This document shows positions 8,564-17,156 of a stretch of DNA of 64,000 nucleotides, piece after piece; position 1 is the stretch's first letter; each line of letters starts with the position of its first letter. Origin of the DNA: Cellvibrionaceae bacterium (GTDB taxonomy: Bacteria > Pseudomonadota > Gammaproteobacteria > Pseudomonadales > Cellvibrionaceae). The notes under the pieces are model-generated. The model was not told the DNA's origin and did no database searches. It saw nothing but the letters and a program-made list of their open reading frames with translations. The position numbers and the translations under genes were made by a program. The stretch spans positions 1 to 64,000 of the forward strand of contig JAGKXD010000011.1 of assembly GCA_021151525.1 (NCBI GenBank). Direction: 5' to 3'.

Positions 8564-9940
8564 ATGTCTACCACCATCGAAAAACCCACCAAAAAGCTTT
8601 ATATCAAAACGCATGGCTGTCAGATGAACGAGTACGATTCATCGCGTATGCGTGATTTGCTGGGCGAATCCCACAACATGGTGGCGACAGAAGACCCAGA
8701 AGATGCAGATGTAATTCTGATTAACACCTGCTCCATTCGCGAAAAAGCCCAAGAGCGCCTGTTCCATGAGCTTGGCCGCTGGAAAACCCTGAAAAAGAAG
8801 AATCCGGATTTGGTGATTGGTGTAGGCGGCTGTGTGGCCAGCCAAGAAGGTGAAGCCATTGCCAAGCGTGCGCCGCACGTGGATTTGATTTTTGGCCCAC
8901 AAACCCTGCACCGTTTACCCGAGATGATGGAAACCAAACGTGCGAATGGTGCCGTAGTGGTTGATATCAGCTTCCCCGAAGTGGAGAAGTTCGACCGCCT
9001 CCCCCAACCCGATGCCGACGGCGTAAGTGCCTTCGTGTCCATTATGGAAGGTTGCTCCAAATACTGTACCTTCTGCGTAGTGCCTTATACCCGCGGCGAA
9101 GAAGTCAGCCGCCCCACGGCAGATGTACTAACTGAAATCGCCCACCTTGCCAAACAAGGTGTGCGCGAAGTTAACCTGCTCGGCCAAAACGTAAACGCCT
9201 TCCGCGGCGATAACGGCGACGGCACAGTGATGGATTTGGCGGAATTGATTACCTGCGTGGCAGCTATTGATGGCATTGACCGCATCCGCTTCACCACATC
9301 GCACCCCGTAGAATTTACTGACGCGTTGATCGACGTATATAACGACGTTCCTGAGCTCGTCAGCCACCTGCACCTGCCCGTACAAAGCGGCTCTGACCGT
9401 ATTTTGATGGCGATGAAACGTGGTCACACCGTATTGGAATACAAGTCCAAGCTGCGCAAAATCAAGAAGAATCGCCCGAACATCAGCTTCTCCTCAGACT
9501 TTATCATCGGCTTCCCTGGCGAGACTGAAGCTGACTTTGAAGCGACCATGAAACTGATTCAAGAGATGGATTTCGATACCTCTTTCAGCTTCGTCTACAG
9601 CCCGCGCCCTGGCACACCAGCCGCCGACTTACCGGATGATACTGACGAAGAAACCAAGAAAATGCGCTTAAAGATCCTGCAAGATCGCTTGATCCAACAA
9701 GCTATGGCCATCAGCCGCCGCATGGTCGGCAATACCGAGCGTATTTTGGTGACCGGCTACTCCAAGAAAGACCCCGGCCAGCTTTCAGGCCGTACCGAGA
9801 ACAACCGCGTAGTGAACTTCCGCGCTGACAACACCGATTTGATCGGCAAGTTTGCCGATATAGTTATCGAAGAAGCCCTGACCAACTCTCTACGTGGCGT
9901 ACTTATAGCGTCAGAGCTGGACGAGGATTGGATTAAGTAA
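8564..9940 (+). CDS. miaB: tRNA-2-methylthio-N6-dimethylallyladenosine synthase
   Basis: 458 aa. MiaB adds the 2-methylthio group to i6A37 of tRNAs that read UNN codons. The N-terminal UPF0004 domain carries the three ligands of the auxiliary cluster (Cys19, Cys56, Cys90). The radical-SAM domain has CSKYCTFC (Cys164, Cys168, Cys171). A TRAM domain fills the last 70 residues. Both clusters are 4Fe-4S, so it depends on Fe-S assembly such as that encoded at 55-63 kb. phoH, ybeY, ybeX and lnt follow in the classical gammaproteobacterial order. Confidence 0.97.
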   Translation: MSTTIEKPTKKLYIKTHGCQMNEYDSSRMRDLLGESHNMVATEDPEDADVILINTCSIREKAQERLFHELGRWKTLKKKNPDLVIGVGGCVASQEGEAIAKRAPHVDLIFGPQTLHRLPEMMETKRANGAVVVDISFPEVEKFDRLPQPDADGVSAFVSIMEGCSKYCTFCVVPYTRGEEVSRPTADVLTEIAHLAKQGVREVNLLGQNVNAFRGDNGDGTVMDLAELITCVAAIDGIDRIRFTTSHPVEFTDALIDVYNDVPELVSHLHLPVQSGSDRILMAMKRGHTVLEYKSKLRKIKKNRPNISFSSDFIIGFPGETEADFEATMKLIQEMDFDTSFSFVYSPRPGTPAADLPDDTDEETKKMRLKILQDRLIQQAMAISRRMVGNTERILVTGYSKKDPGQLSGRTENNRVVNFRADNTDLIGKFADIVIEEALTNSLRGVLIASELDEDWIK

Positions 9941-9952
9941 ATTTATGAAAAT

Positions 9953-9984
9953 CTGAGCGGCTAGACGCCTGTTTAGCCGCCATT
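9953..9984 (+). terminator. Hairpin after miaB, possible terminator
   Basis: A stem GCGGCTA...TAGCCGC lies 13 bases after the miaB stop. A T-run occurs only some 20 bases later (10000-10007), so it is at best a weak terminator or a processing site between miaB and phoH. Confidence 0.35.
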
Positions 9985-10074
9985 CAGACAGCCATTCCAC
10001 TTTTTTTGCTTTATCCGCTCCGCGTTATGGTTTAGTCTTGGTTTTATCTAAGTCACACGAGTTTATCGAACACT

Positions 10075-11151
10075 TTGAACAGCCACATAAGTAGCTCTGA
10101 ACAGACCACTACTACACCCGTCCAGCTTACTCTGGAACCTAACGACAGCCGCCGCCTTGCCAATCTCTGTGGCCTTCTTGGCCAACACCTGCATCAGATT
10201 GAAAAGCACTTTGGAATTGAAATCCGCAATCGCGGTAACGAATTTGTACTGCTGGGCGCACATACGCCTGCGAGCACAGCTGCTGAACTCCTGCGCCATC
10301 TTTACGTTGAAACTGCGTCCGTTGAATTAACGCCCGACGAAATTCATCTTGCTCTGCAAACCTCTGGTATCGAAGCCCTCATGGAAAAACTGAACACCCC
10401 GTTTGAAAATGCTCGTGAAGTTGAACTCGACGCAACCGAATCTAATGGTGTCACCCTAATCCGCACCAAGAAATGTACAATTAAACCGCGCGGCGGCAAT
10501 CAGCTAAATTACGTGCGCGCCGTGCAAAGTAACGATATTAATTTTGGCATTGGCCCAGCTGGTACCGGCAAAACTTACCTTGCCGTTGCCTGCGCTGTTG
10601 AAGCGCTATTGAAAGATCAAATTGAACGTATTTTGTTGGTTCGCCCAGCCGTAGAAGCTGGTGAAAAATTGGGCTTTTTGCCCGGTGATCTCGCACAAAA
10701 AGTTGACCCTTATTTGCGCCCGCTTTACGACGCCTTATTTGAAATGCTCGGCTTCGATACCGTTGGCAAATTAATGGAGCGCGGTGTAATTGAAGTTGCT
10801 CCGCTTGCATTTATGCGTGGCCGTACACTCAATAATTCATTTGTAATTTTGGATGAAAGCCAAAACACCACGCGCGAACAAATGAAAATGTTTTTAACGC
10901 GTATTGGTTTCGGTACCACCGCCATTATTACCGGCGACCCAACTCAAATCGACTTGCCACGTGGTCAAGCCTCAGGCCTGCGCCACGCAATAGAAGTGCT
11001 AGATAATATTCCCGGCATTAGCTTCACTCATTTCACATCCAAAGATGTGGTGCGCCACCCTATTGTGCAGCGCATTGTTGAAGCTTACGAAGCCTTTGAA
11101 AAATCAAACCCAACTCATTCAAACCCAAATAATAACAATCAGGCAAACTAA
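10075..11151 (+). CDS. ybeZ: PhoH-like ATPase YbeZ
   Basis: 358 aa from a TTG start; there is no ATG or GTG in frame until residue 102, and homologues include this N-terminal region. Walker A GPAGTGKT is at 160-167 and Walker B VILDE at 257-261, then TGDPTQIDLP as sensor motif. YbeZ is a PhoH-family P-loop ATPase linked to RNA metabolism and to YbeY in rRNA maturation. ybeY starts three bases after its stop. The C-terminus is an Asn/His-rich tail. Confidence 0.93.
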   Translation: MNSHISSSEQTTTTPVQLTLEPNDSRRLANLCGLLGQHLHQIEKHFGIEIRNRGNEFVLLGAHTPASTAAELLRHLYVETASVELTPDEIHLALQTSGIEALMEKLNTPFENAREVELDATESNGVTLIRTKKCTIKPRGGNQLNYVRAVQSNDINFGIGPAGTGKTYLAVACAVEALLKDQIERILLVRPAVEAGEKLGFLPGDLAQKVDPYLRPLYDALFEMLGFDTVGKLMERGVIEVAPLAFMRGRTLNNSFVILDESQNTTREQMKMFLTRIGFGTTAIITGDPTQIDLPRGQASGLRHAIEVLDNIPGISFTHFTSKDVVRHPIVQRIVEAYEAFEKSNPTHSNPNNNNQAN

Positions 11152-11154
11152 ATC

Positions 11155-11622
11155 ATGTCGTACCGAATTGATGTTGAAGTGAATAGCTCCAGCACAAAAA
11201 TTCCCAGCGTAGAAAATATTGAACTGTGGATTACCACCGCACTGCAAAGCGATGAACTTAATGAGGCCGAAGTCAGTGTGTATATTGTGGATGAACCCGA
11301 AAGCCAAGAGCTAAACGCCCAATATCGCAACAAAGACAAACCCACGAATGTGCTGTCATTCCCGGCAGATATTCCCGATGAAGTGGGCGTACCCCTGCTG
11401 GGCGATTTAGTCATTTGCGCCCCTGTTGTTGAGCGCGAAGCACAAGAGCAAGGTAAAACACTGGAAGCGCATTGGGCGCACATGTTGGTACATGGAACTT
11501 TGCATTTGCTAGGCTACGACCATATCGAAGACGATGAAGCAGACGTAATGGAGGCACTGGAAACGCGCTTGATTACCCAGCTCAATTTTCCCGCCCCCTA
11601 TACTGAAACAATCGACGATTAA
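11155..11622 (+). CDS. ybeY: Endoribonuclease YbeY, rRNA maturation factor
   Basis: 155 aa. The zinc motif HGTLHLLGYDH is intact (His113, His117, His123). YbeY takes part in 16S rRNA 3'-end maturation and in quality control of 70S ribosomes. It starts three bases after ybeZ, which suggests coupled translation with its functional partner. Confidence 0.96.
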   Translation: MSYRIDVEVNSSSTKIPSVENIELWITTALQSDELNEAEVSVYIVDEPESQELNAQYRNKDKPTNVLSFPADIPDEVGVPLLGDLVICAPVVEREAQEQGKTLEAHWAHMLVHGTLHLLGYDHIEDDEADVMEALETRLITQLNFPAPYTETIDD

Positions 11623-11687
11623 TCTTTATTTTGTTAGGCGATGAATGCTCCACGCGGGCATAATTTTTAAAATCAGGTAGAACCAAA

Positions 11688-12530
11688 ATGTCGGAAGACT
11701 ACAGCAGCCATACAGATAAACACGAGAAATCCTGGCTGGATAAATTACTGCATGCCTTTAGCGATGAACCGCGATCACGCGATGAACTTTTAGAAATCAT
11801 CAAAGACGCTGCAGACAATAAATTACTTGATCAAGATGCCCTCAGCATTATCGAAGGCGCGCTGGATGTTTCCTCATTACAAGCACGCGAAATCATGGTG
11901 CCGCGCTCGCAAATCACCGCCATTCGTTTGGACGATTCCCCACAAGATTATTTGCCGCAAGTTATAGAATCAGGTCACTCTCGCTTCCCTGTGATTGGTG
12001 AAAGCTTGGATGATATAAAAGGCATCCTGCTTGCTAAAGATTTATTGCCGCTTGCCTTAAATGGCACCGACAATTTTAACTTGGAAAGTATTTTGCGTAC
12101 CGCCAACATAGTTCCTGAAAGTAAGCGCGTTAACGTATTATTGCGCGAGTTCCGCGAAAACCGTTACCACATGGCGTTGGTAATGGATGAATACGGTGGC
12201 ATTTCTGGTCTATTGACCATTGAAGATATTCTGGAAGAAATCGTTGGCGAAATTGAAGATGAAACCGACGAAGAAGAAAGCGATAATTACATTAAGAAAA
12301 TGAGCGAAAGCGACTTTATTATCAAAGCGCTTACTCCAATCGAAGAATTCAACGAGCACTTCAACGCTGAATTGAGTGACGAAGATTTCGATACTATCGG
12401 CGGAATTTTAATGCAAGAGTTTGGTCACATCCCCAAACGTAATGAAGTTGCCGTGATTAAAAATTTTCAATTCCGTGTGCTCTATTCCGACAATCGCCAG
12501 ATCCATTTGTTGCGCTTGACGATTTTATAA
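11688..12530 (+). CDS. ybeX: CBS-domain protein YbeX (CorC family)
   Basis: 280 aa. A short acidic N-terminus is followed by two CBS domains (about 65-190, with the REIMVPRSQI segment typical of the family), an acidic DETDEEES linker and a CorC_HlyC domain at the C-terminus. It lacks the membrane segment of CNNM-type transporters, so it is cytoplasmic. It has been linked to Mg2+/Co2+ efflux and to ribosome metabolism. An AGGT ribosome site precedes the ATG. The gene belongs to the ybeZ-ybeY-ybeX-lnt operon. Confidence 0.93.
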   Translation: MSEDYSSHTDKHEKSWLDKLLHAFSDEPRSRDELLEIIKDAADNKLLDQDALSIIEGALDVSSLQAREIMVPRSQITAIRLDDSPQDYLPQVIESGHSRFPVIGESLDDIKGILLAKDLLPLALNGTDNFNLESILRTANIVPESKRVNVLLREFRENRYHMALVMDEYGGISGLLTIEDILEEIVGEIEDETDEEESDNYIKKMSESDFIIKALTPIEEFNEHFNAELSDEDFDTIGGILMQEFGHIPKRNEVAVIKNFQFRVLYSDNRQIHLLRLTIL

Positions 12531-12562
12531 TTTCTTAACCAAGTACAGTTTTACTTTTCTTA

Positions 12563-12647
12563 GGGAGTCGTCATCCTCACGCTGCGGGGATCCAGCTGTT
12601 AAAAAATAAAATCAAAAGCTGGATCCCCGCTGCGCGAGCATGACGAC
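12563..12647. repeat. Dispersed inverted repeat, family A, copy 2
   Basis: A full-length copy: left arm GGGAGTCGTCATCC...GGGGATCCAGC, an A-rich loop, and right arm GCTGGATCCCC...ATGACGAC. The near-perfect stem fills the ybeX-lnt gap. The ATG at 12640, the furthest upstream possible start of lnt, lies inside the right arm. Confidence 0.88.
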
Positions 12648-12687
12648 AGTATTTTTAGATAGTCTCGCAAAATTTCTCGCCCCATAT

Positions 12688-14208
12688 ATGACTCCATCCA
12701 AATTTATAGAACGCATTAACCAACTCCCAAATTGGGGGCAATTTGCTATCACCTTTTTTGCAGGTTGCCTTATTCCTTTTAGCTTTGCGCCTTTCAATAT
12801 TTGGCCACTAGGAATTCTCGCGCTCAGCATTTTCGCTTTGCTTATCAACCGACAATCACTCAAAGCCGTGTGGTGGCGTTCGTGGTGGTTTGGTGTGGGA
12901 ATGTATTCAGTTGGCGTATCTTGGATTTACGTCAGCATCAGTGGATTTGGCGGCGCGCCCGCGCCTCTCGCCGCATTCCTTGTGCTTATTTTCGTTTTTT
13001 TTATGGCGGCATTTTTTAGCTTGCCGTTTTATGCGTTTGGACGCTGGTTTAGTCGCCACAAATTAAATTTACTTATCGCATTTCCTGCTACATGGTTAAT
13101 CAGCGAATGGTTGCGTACTTGGTTGTTAACGGGTTTCCCGTGGCTATTTATTGGCTATGCAGATTTAACTAATTGGTTATCAGGTTGGGCTCCTGTTGTC
13201 GGCGTGATGGGTTTAAGTTTATTTAGCGCTTTAACCGCAGCATTAATTGCGCAAGTTATTTCCACCCCCAAAAAATCGCTCAGCTTAATATTGGGCTCCA
13301 TTGCAGTCGTTGTAATCTGGCTCGCTGGTTTTGCGTTACAACAAGTAGAATGGACGAAAGTCGCCCCTACGCCCACCAGCATTGCAATTGTGCAACCCAA
13401 TATTAATCAGGAAGATAAATGGCAAACAGATTTTCAGCAAACCAATTTCGATTTATTACGTAGTACAACTGAACCATTGTGGGGGCACAAACTTATTATT
13501 TGGCCAGAAGCTGCCATTATTCAACCCTATAGCACTGTGCTGCCTTTTTTAAATGAAATGAATCGCAAAGCTACTGACACTGAATCAGGATTGATTACAG
13601 GTATTATTTTTGATGATCAAGAAAAAGAGGTTTACTACAACTCTGTAGTAACTTTTGGCAAGGCAATTGGCATTCACCACAAACGCAGACTTGTTCCCTT
13701 TGGTGAATATGTACCTATAGAGGCGCTGCGCAATTTAATCGAATTTTTTAACTTACCCACGTCCATCATTAGTCTAGGGCCGGAAGAACAACACGGGCTA
13801 AAAGTTGATGATTTAATGATTGCGCCCTCAGTTTGTTACGAAGTGGCATTCCCCGATTTAATTGCCAAAAACGCGGTAGACTCACAACTTTTATTGTCGG
13901 TCAGTAATCTCGGTTGGTTTGGTGATTCACTTGGCCGCCACCAGTTTATGCAAATGGCGCAGATGCGCGCACTCGAAACTCAACACTATTACGCCTACAG
14001 TACCAACAATGGCCCCAGCGCTATTTTTGATCGCAAAGGAAATATCACTGCACAGACAAAAGCCTTCAAACAAACCAGCTTAAGCAGCGAAATTTACGCG
14101 GTCGATGGCGCAACACCGTTTATGCGTTTCGGTAGTTTACCCTTAGTGCTGTTGAGCATCCTCAGCTTGGTCTTAATCCAAATTTTGAGCAAAAAAAATC
14201 CAGACTAA
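12688..14208 (+). CDS. lnt: Apolipoprotein N-acyltransferase
   Basis: About 506 aa from the ATG at 12688; the frame extends to an ATG at 12640. The shorter form (MTPSKFIERINQL, then the first TM) matches the length of the Lnt N-terminus better. The upstream ATG lies in a dispersed repeat and has no ribosome site, although neither start has a good one. Several TM segments come first, then the nitrilase-type domain with the catalytic triad region (WPEAAI for Glu, KRRLVPFGEYVP for Lys, PSVCYEVAFPD for Cys). Lnt adds the third acyl chain to lipoproteins in the inner membrane, needed for Lol export. It is last in the ybeZ operon. Confidence 0.93.
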   Translation: MTPSKFIERINQLPNWGQFAITFFAGCLIPFSFAPFNIWPLGILALSIFALLINRQSLKAVWWRSWWFGVGMYSVGVSWIYVSISGFGGAPAPLAAFLVLIFVFFMAAFFSLPFYAFGRWFSRHKLNLLIAFPATWLISEWLRTWLLTGFPWLFIGYADLTNWLSGWAPVVGVMGLSLFSALTAALIAQVISTPKKSLSLILGSIAVVVIWLAGFALQQVEWTKVAPTPTSIAIVQPNINQEDKWQTDFQQTNFDLLRSTTEPLWGHKLIIWPEAAIIQPYSTVLPFLNEMNRKATDTESGLITGIIFDDQEKEVYYNSVVTFGKAIGIHHKRRLVPFGEYVPIEALRNLIEFFNLPTSIISLGPEEQHGLKVDDLMIAPSVCYEVAFPDLIAKNAVDSQLLLSVSNLGWFGDSLGRHQFMQMAQMRALETQHYYAYSTNNGPSAIFDRKGNITAQTKAFKQTSLSSEIYAVDGATPFMRFGSLPLVLLSILSLVLIQILSKKNPD

Positions 14209-14224
14209 CGTCTGGATTTTTTTT
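14191..14224 (+). terminator. Rho-independent terminator overlapping the lnt stop codon
   Basis: A-run, ATCCAGAC arm, TAAC loop, GTCTGGAT arm and an eight-T run. The lnt stop codon TAA is in the loop, so the terminator is partly coding. The A-run means it can also work for the convergent gene. Confidence 0.92.
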
Positions 14225-14243
14225 GCTTTGATCTCAGGTTTAC

Positions 14244-14630
14244 TTACGCAGTTGCCACCTGCAAACCACCGTGAATATTTAATAAAGTCAGCATTTGATT
14301 CTGTTGGCTGTGCGAACTAATCGCTTCACACTTGGCAGACAAAGGTGAATTACCCACCCACTCGAAGCGCCAGCGCCACAATTGTGGGCTAGTCATGTCA
14401 CCACGTAATTCCACCATTTCAAAACGACGCGCATCCAACTTAAAAAGTTCACGCAATTGAAACGCAAAATGCTCGGCATTTTTTGCGACCACACTAGAGG
14501 CATGTTGTGCGAGCGTCGTTACAAAAACATACTCGCGACCAAATGCTTGTGTATGGCAAACCGCTAGCTCTAATGCTTGGCCCAAGCGGTTTGCTAATGA
14601 ATATTGGGTAAAAGAACTGGGCAATGTCAT
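14244..14630 (-). CDS. Hypothetical protein, 128 aa
   Basis: The frame starts at 14669, but the ATG at 14630 has a good GAAGGA site eight bases upstream and is preferred; this leaves 128 aa. No signal peptide or membrane segment is seen. The middle is charged and aromatic (RRFEMVELRGD, WRWRFEWVGN), and His, Gln and Ala are frequent elsewhere. I do not recognise the family. It sits alone between convergent lnt and the ttcA gene and shares the lnt terminator region. Confidence 0.7.
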   Translation of the reverse strand: MTLPSSFTQYSLANRLGQALELAVCHTQAFGREYVFVTTLAQHASSVVAKNAEHFAFQLRELFKLDARRFEMVELRGDMTSPQLWRWRFEWVGNSPLSAKCEAISSHSQQNQMLTLLNIHGGLQVATA

Positions 14631-14954
14631 TTGGGCATTCCTTCTTGTTATGTCTTTCAATACAGACAACTGTTATCCCCTAAAATTCCATACGCCTTTA
14701 AAAATCCACAAAGCTATGTGGCGGCATGGAGTGTTCAGCTCATTGGCGGAGCGGCGGCAGTCTACGTGGAATTTATTACAGTTAAAATCTATTTTTCGCG
14801 GCTATACGTTTTGGTATAAAAAAATCAGACCCACTCAAAACATGAGCAAAAATCAATCAACTTATGTTTCTTTTGGTGTCTATTCGAAGAGCATTGGGTA
14901 ACAAGTTACCTATACTTATTACCCAATGTTGAGCAGAGGAATTAAAGATACGAA
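14631..14954. other. Intergenic region between the 128-aa gene and ttcA
   Basis: No convincing gene. Open frames on the plus strand (14604-14901) lack ribosome sites and family features. The stretch is AT-rich and ends in the nested hairpin described separately. It should hold the promoter of the 128-aa gene. Confidence 0.4.
14892..14928. repeat. Nested inverted repeats downstream of ttcA
   Basis: CATTGGGTAA (14892-14901) pairs perfectly with TTACCCAATG (14919-14928). Inside, GGTAAC/GTTACC (14897-14910) forms a second, mutually exclusive hairpin. No T-run follows. It could be a terminator of ttcA without a U-tract, or a protein-binding site. Confidence 0.45.
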
Positions 14955-15857
14955 TTACAGAATATCGCTCGCATCCAAAAACTGAACTACACCTTGGTTC
15001 GGCACGAAGGTTTCTACGGTTGCGCAGGCATCGCTCTCTGCTTCGATAGGAGCGGTTTTATCGGCTTGCAAATCAGTGAAATTAAATAGCGATGTATCGG
15101 CAAGCTGCGAGGGCGTTACATTTTTTATCGCCGAGAAAAGCGTTTCAGTACGACCGGGATATTGTTTCTCCCACGCATGCAACATGTCTTTAATAACTTG
15201 ACGCTGCAAGTTCTCCTGCGAACCGCACAAGTTGCATGGAATTATGGGAAAACCTTTTGCCTCAGCGAACTCAATAATGTCCTCTTCACTGCAGTAGGCC
15301 AAAGGACGAATCAAAATATTGCGCTTGTTATCGGCTAAGAGTTTGGGCGGCATAGCTTTGAGTTTACCGCCGTAAAACATATTCAAAAACAAGGTTTCGA
15401 TAATGTCATCGCGGTGGTGCCCCAAAGCAATTTTGGTTGCGCCAATTTCGTCTGCGAAGCTGTAGAGCGTACCGCGACGCAAACGCGAGCAGAGGCCACA
15501 GGTGGTTTTACCTTCGGGGATAATTTCTTTAACAATGCTGTAAGTATCTTTCTCAATAATATGGAACGGCACACCGAGCGCAGTAAGGTATTCCGGCAAT
15601 ACATGCTCAGGAAAACCGGGTTGCTTTTGATCCATATTAACGGCAACGATTTCAAAGTTAATCGGTGCTGTTTTTTGCAGACTCAGCAAAATATCGAGCA
15701 TGGTGTAAGAGTCTTTACCGCCTGAGAGACAGACCATGATCTTATCGCCATCTTCAATCATGTTGTAATCAACAATCGCGGTACCTACCAAGCGACGCAG
15801 GCGCTTTTGCAGTTTGTTGAATTCCAGACGATCCTGGCGTACATGCAGCTCTTTCAT
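14955..15857 (-). CDS. ttcA: tRNA 2-thiocytidine synthase TtcA
   Basis: 300 aa. The PP-loop SGGKDS (45-50) activates C32 of tRNA with ATP. Cys120 and Cys123 (CGLC) and the PCNLC pair (Cys208, Cys211) match the cluster ligands and sulfur-relay positions of the TtcA family. The reaction makes 2-thiocytidine at position 32. It needs a 4Fe-4S cluster and sulfur from a cysteine desulfurase, both encoded in this window. Monocistronic as far as visible. Confidence 0.96.
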   Translation of the reverse strand: MKELHVRQDRLEFNKLQKRLRRLVGTAIVDYNMIEDGDKIMVCLSGGKDSYTMLDILLSLQKTAPINFEIVAVNMDQKQPGFPEHVLPEYLTALGVPFHIIEKDTYSIVKEIIPEGKTTCGLCSRLRRGTLYSFADEIGATKIALGHHRDDIIETLFLNMFYGGKLKAMPPKLLADNKRNILIRPLAYCSEEDIIEFAEAKGFPIIPCNLCGSQENLQRQVIKDMLHAWEKQYPGRTETLFSAIKNVTPSQLADTSLFNFTDLQADKTAPIEAESDACATVETFVPNQGVVQFLDASDIL

Positions 15858-16201
15858 AGGTTTTGACTCTGAACAAAAACGGACTCAGCTGATAGCCACT
15901 AGCTCTCGCTGAAAAGGCGCGCATTGTACGGATTTTGCGCATTGGGCACCAGAGGAAATCGTAAGCACATGAGAGGCAACAAGAACGGCAAACCTGCACC
16001 CATCTGTCTTTGGCAGTGGCCTCCGCTAGCGGAAAAGCCTTGCCTCTCGTTGGGCAGATTCACCGCTAGAATCGGTTAAAACTCAATCAAAAACATTCCT
16101 TTTCTGTTCAATTAGCCATAGGTTGCCCATGGCATAGGCCTTGCTCTTACTGGATTAACGGCAAGCATGGCGTGCTTGCGATTGCATGAAAAGGTAGGGC
16201 T
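15858..16201. other. Divergent intergenic region, ttcA to PilZ gene
   Basis: About 340 bases without a convincing gene. A perfect 12-base palindrome TCCGCTAGCGGA is at 16022-16033, inside a larger imperfect inverted repeat (GAGAGGCAA near 15971, TTGCCTCTC near 16041). An AAGGTAGGG stretch precedes the PilZ ATG and may be its ribosome site. Confidence 0.45.
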
Positions 16202-17038
16202 ATGACGATCTTGGGTTCAGTGTGGAAAAAGTTAATCAGTAAAAAGGCATCATCAATGCCTTCCGCTAAGCAATCTAAAGCAGTGCGCACCTCAAACTTA
16301 ACACTTGCCACGGTTTCGAGCAGACCAAAGGTAAGTCAGGACGCCCTACTCGACCAATACAGTTCTCTATGGCAACTCTTAAATCAACGCCAACTAATTG
16401 AGGTGAGAGTTGACGGCAGCTCGCTCGCCTACCAAACACTGGTACTGGCTATTGATATTCAGCGCGGCCTTTTGTGGCTTGATGACCTTTTCCCCAGCCA
16501 ACACTTACTTGAGATTGGAGACAAGATTAGACTACGCCACCACCGCAACGGCGAACAATTAACCTTTAGCTCCCCTATTTTGGCCTGGGGCAGCAATTAT
16601 GGAGCCACGGGCTTCGCCATCATGTTACCGGAGCACGCGTCCTATACACCTCGCCGGCAATTCCGTCGTGCAGATATGCGCCACAATTCCAACTTAAATG
16701 TAAAAGTTCGGCCTCTCGGACAAGAAATCAGCTATGGCAGTGTTATGGATATTTCTAGCGGAGGCCTGCGCACAAGCGTTCCCGGAAATCTTCTTGGACA
16801 ATTACGCCACGGAGCACTCGTGCCGCTGTGCGAAATAAGACTGAGCGATGAATTAACTATTCGTTGCAGCGCTCGCGTACGCGGCTTTCGGTTAGTCCGC
16901 AGCCCACACCGCCACACCCAAATAAGCCTAGAGTTTATCGACCTAGCACATGAGCAGATACAGCACTTGCAGCAATTCATTAACAACCTGATCTATCTTC
17001 AAGAGGTGGATGAGCGTCTGGAGCTCCGCAGCGCCTAA
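16202..17038 (+). CDS. PilZ-domain cyclic-di-GMP receptor, YcgR-like
   Basis: 278 aa. A basic N-terminal tail of about 40 residues leads to a YcgR-type beta-barrel (about 50-145) and a C-terminal PilZ domain. The binding motifs are complete: RRQFRR (RxxxR, near residue 151) and DISSGG (D/NxSxxG, near 182). So it should bind cyclic-di-GMP. YcgR acts as a flagellar brake in enterobacteria; here no flagellar genes are nearby, and an Aer-like receptor follows 118 bases later on the same strand. The target is unknown. Confidence 0.88.
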   Translation: MTILGSVWKKLISKKASSMPSAKQSKAVRTSNLTLATVSSRPKVSQDALLDQYSSLWQLLNQRQLIEVRVDGSSLAYQTLVLAIDIQRGLLWLDDLFPSQHLLEIGDKIRLRHHRNGEQLTFSSPILAWGSNYGATGFAIMLPEHASYTPRRQFRRADMRHNSNLNVKVRPLGQEISYGSVMDISSGGLRTSVPGNLLGQLRHGALVPLCEIRLSDELTIRCSARVRGFRLVRSPHRHTQISLEFIDLAHEQIQHLQQFINNLIYLQEVDERLELRSA

Positions 17039-17156
17039 ATCCTCATTAGCCAGCAAAATAAACAAGTTGCGCTAAGCTATTAGGGAATATGCAGTACCCG
17101 GAAGGGTGTTCAACCATGGGATTGACTGGTGATTAACATTTAAAACAGGATCTAAC

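Noticed and set aside
8377..8592. 71-aa minus-strand frame before miaB
   Set aside because: It overlaps the miaB start and probable promoter and shows no family features.
14650..14901. 83-aa frame on the plus strand
   Set aside because: No ribosome site, no family, and it overlaps the promoter area of the 128-aa gene.
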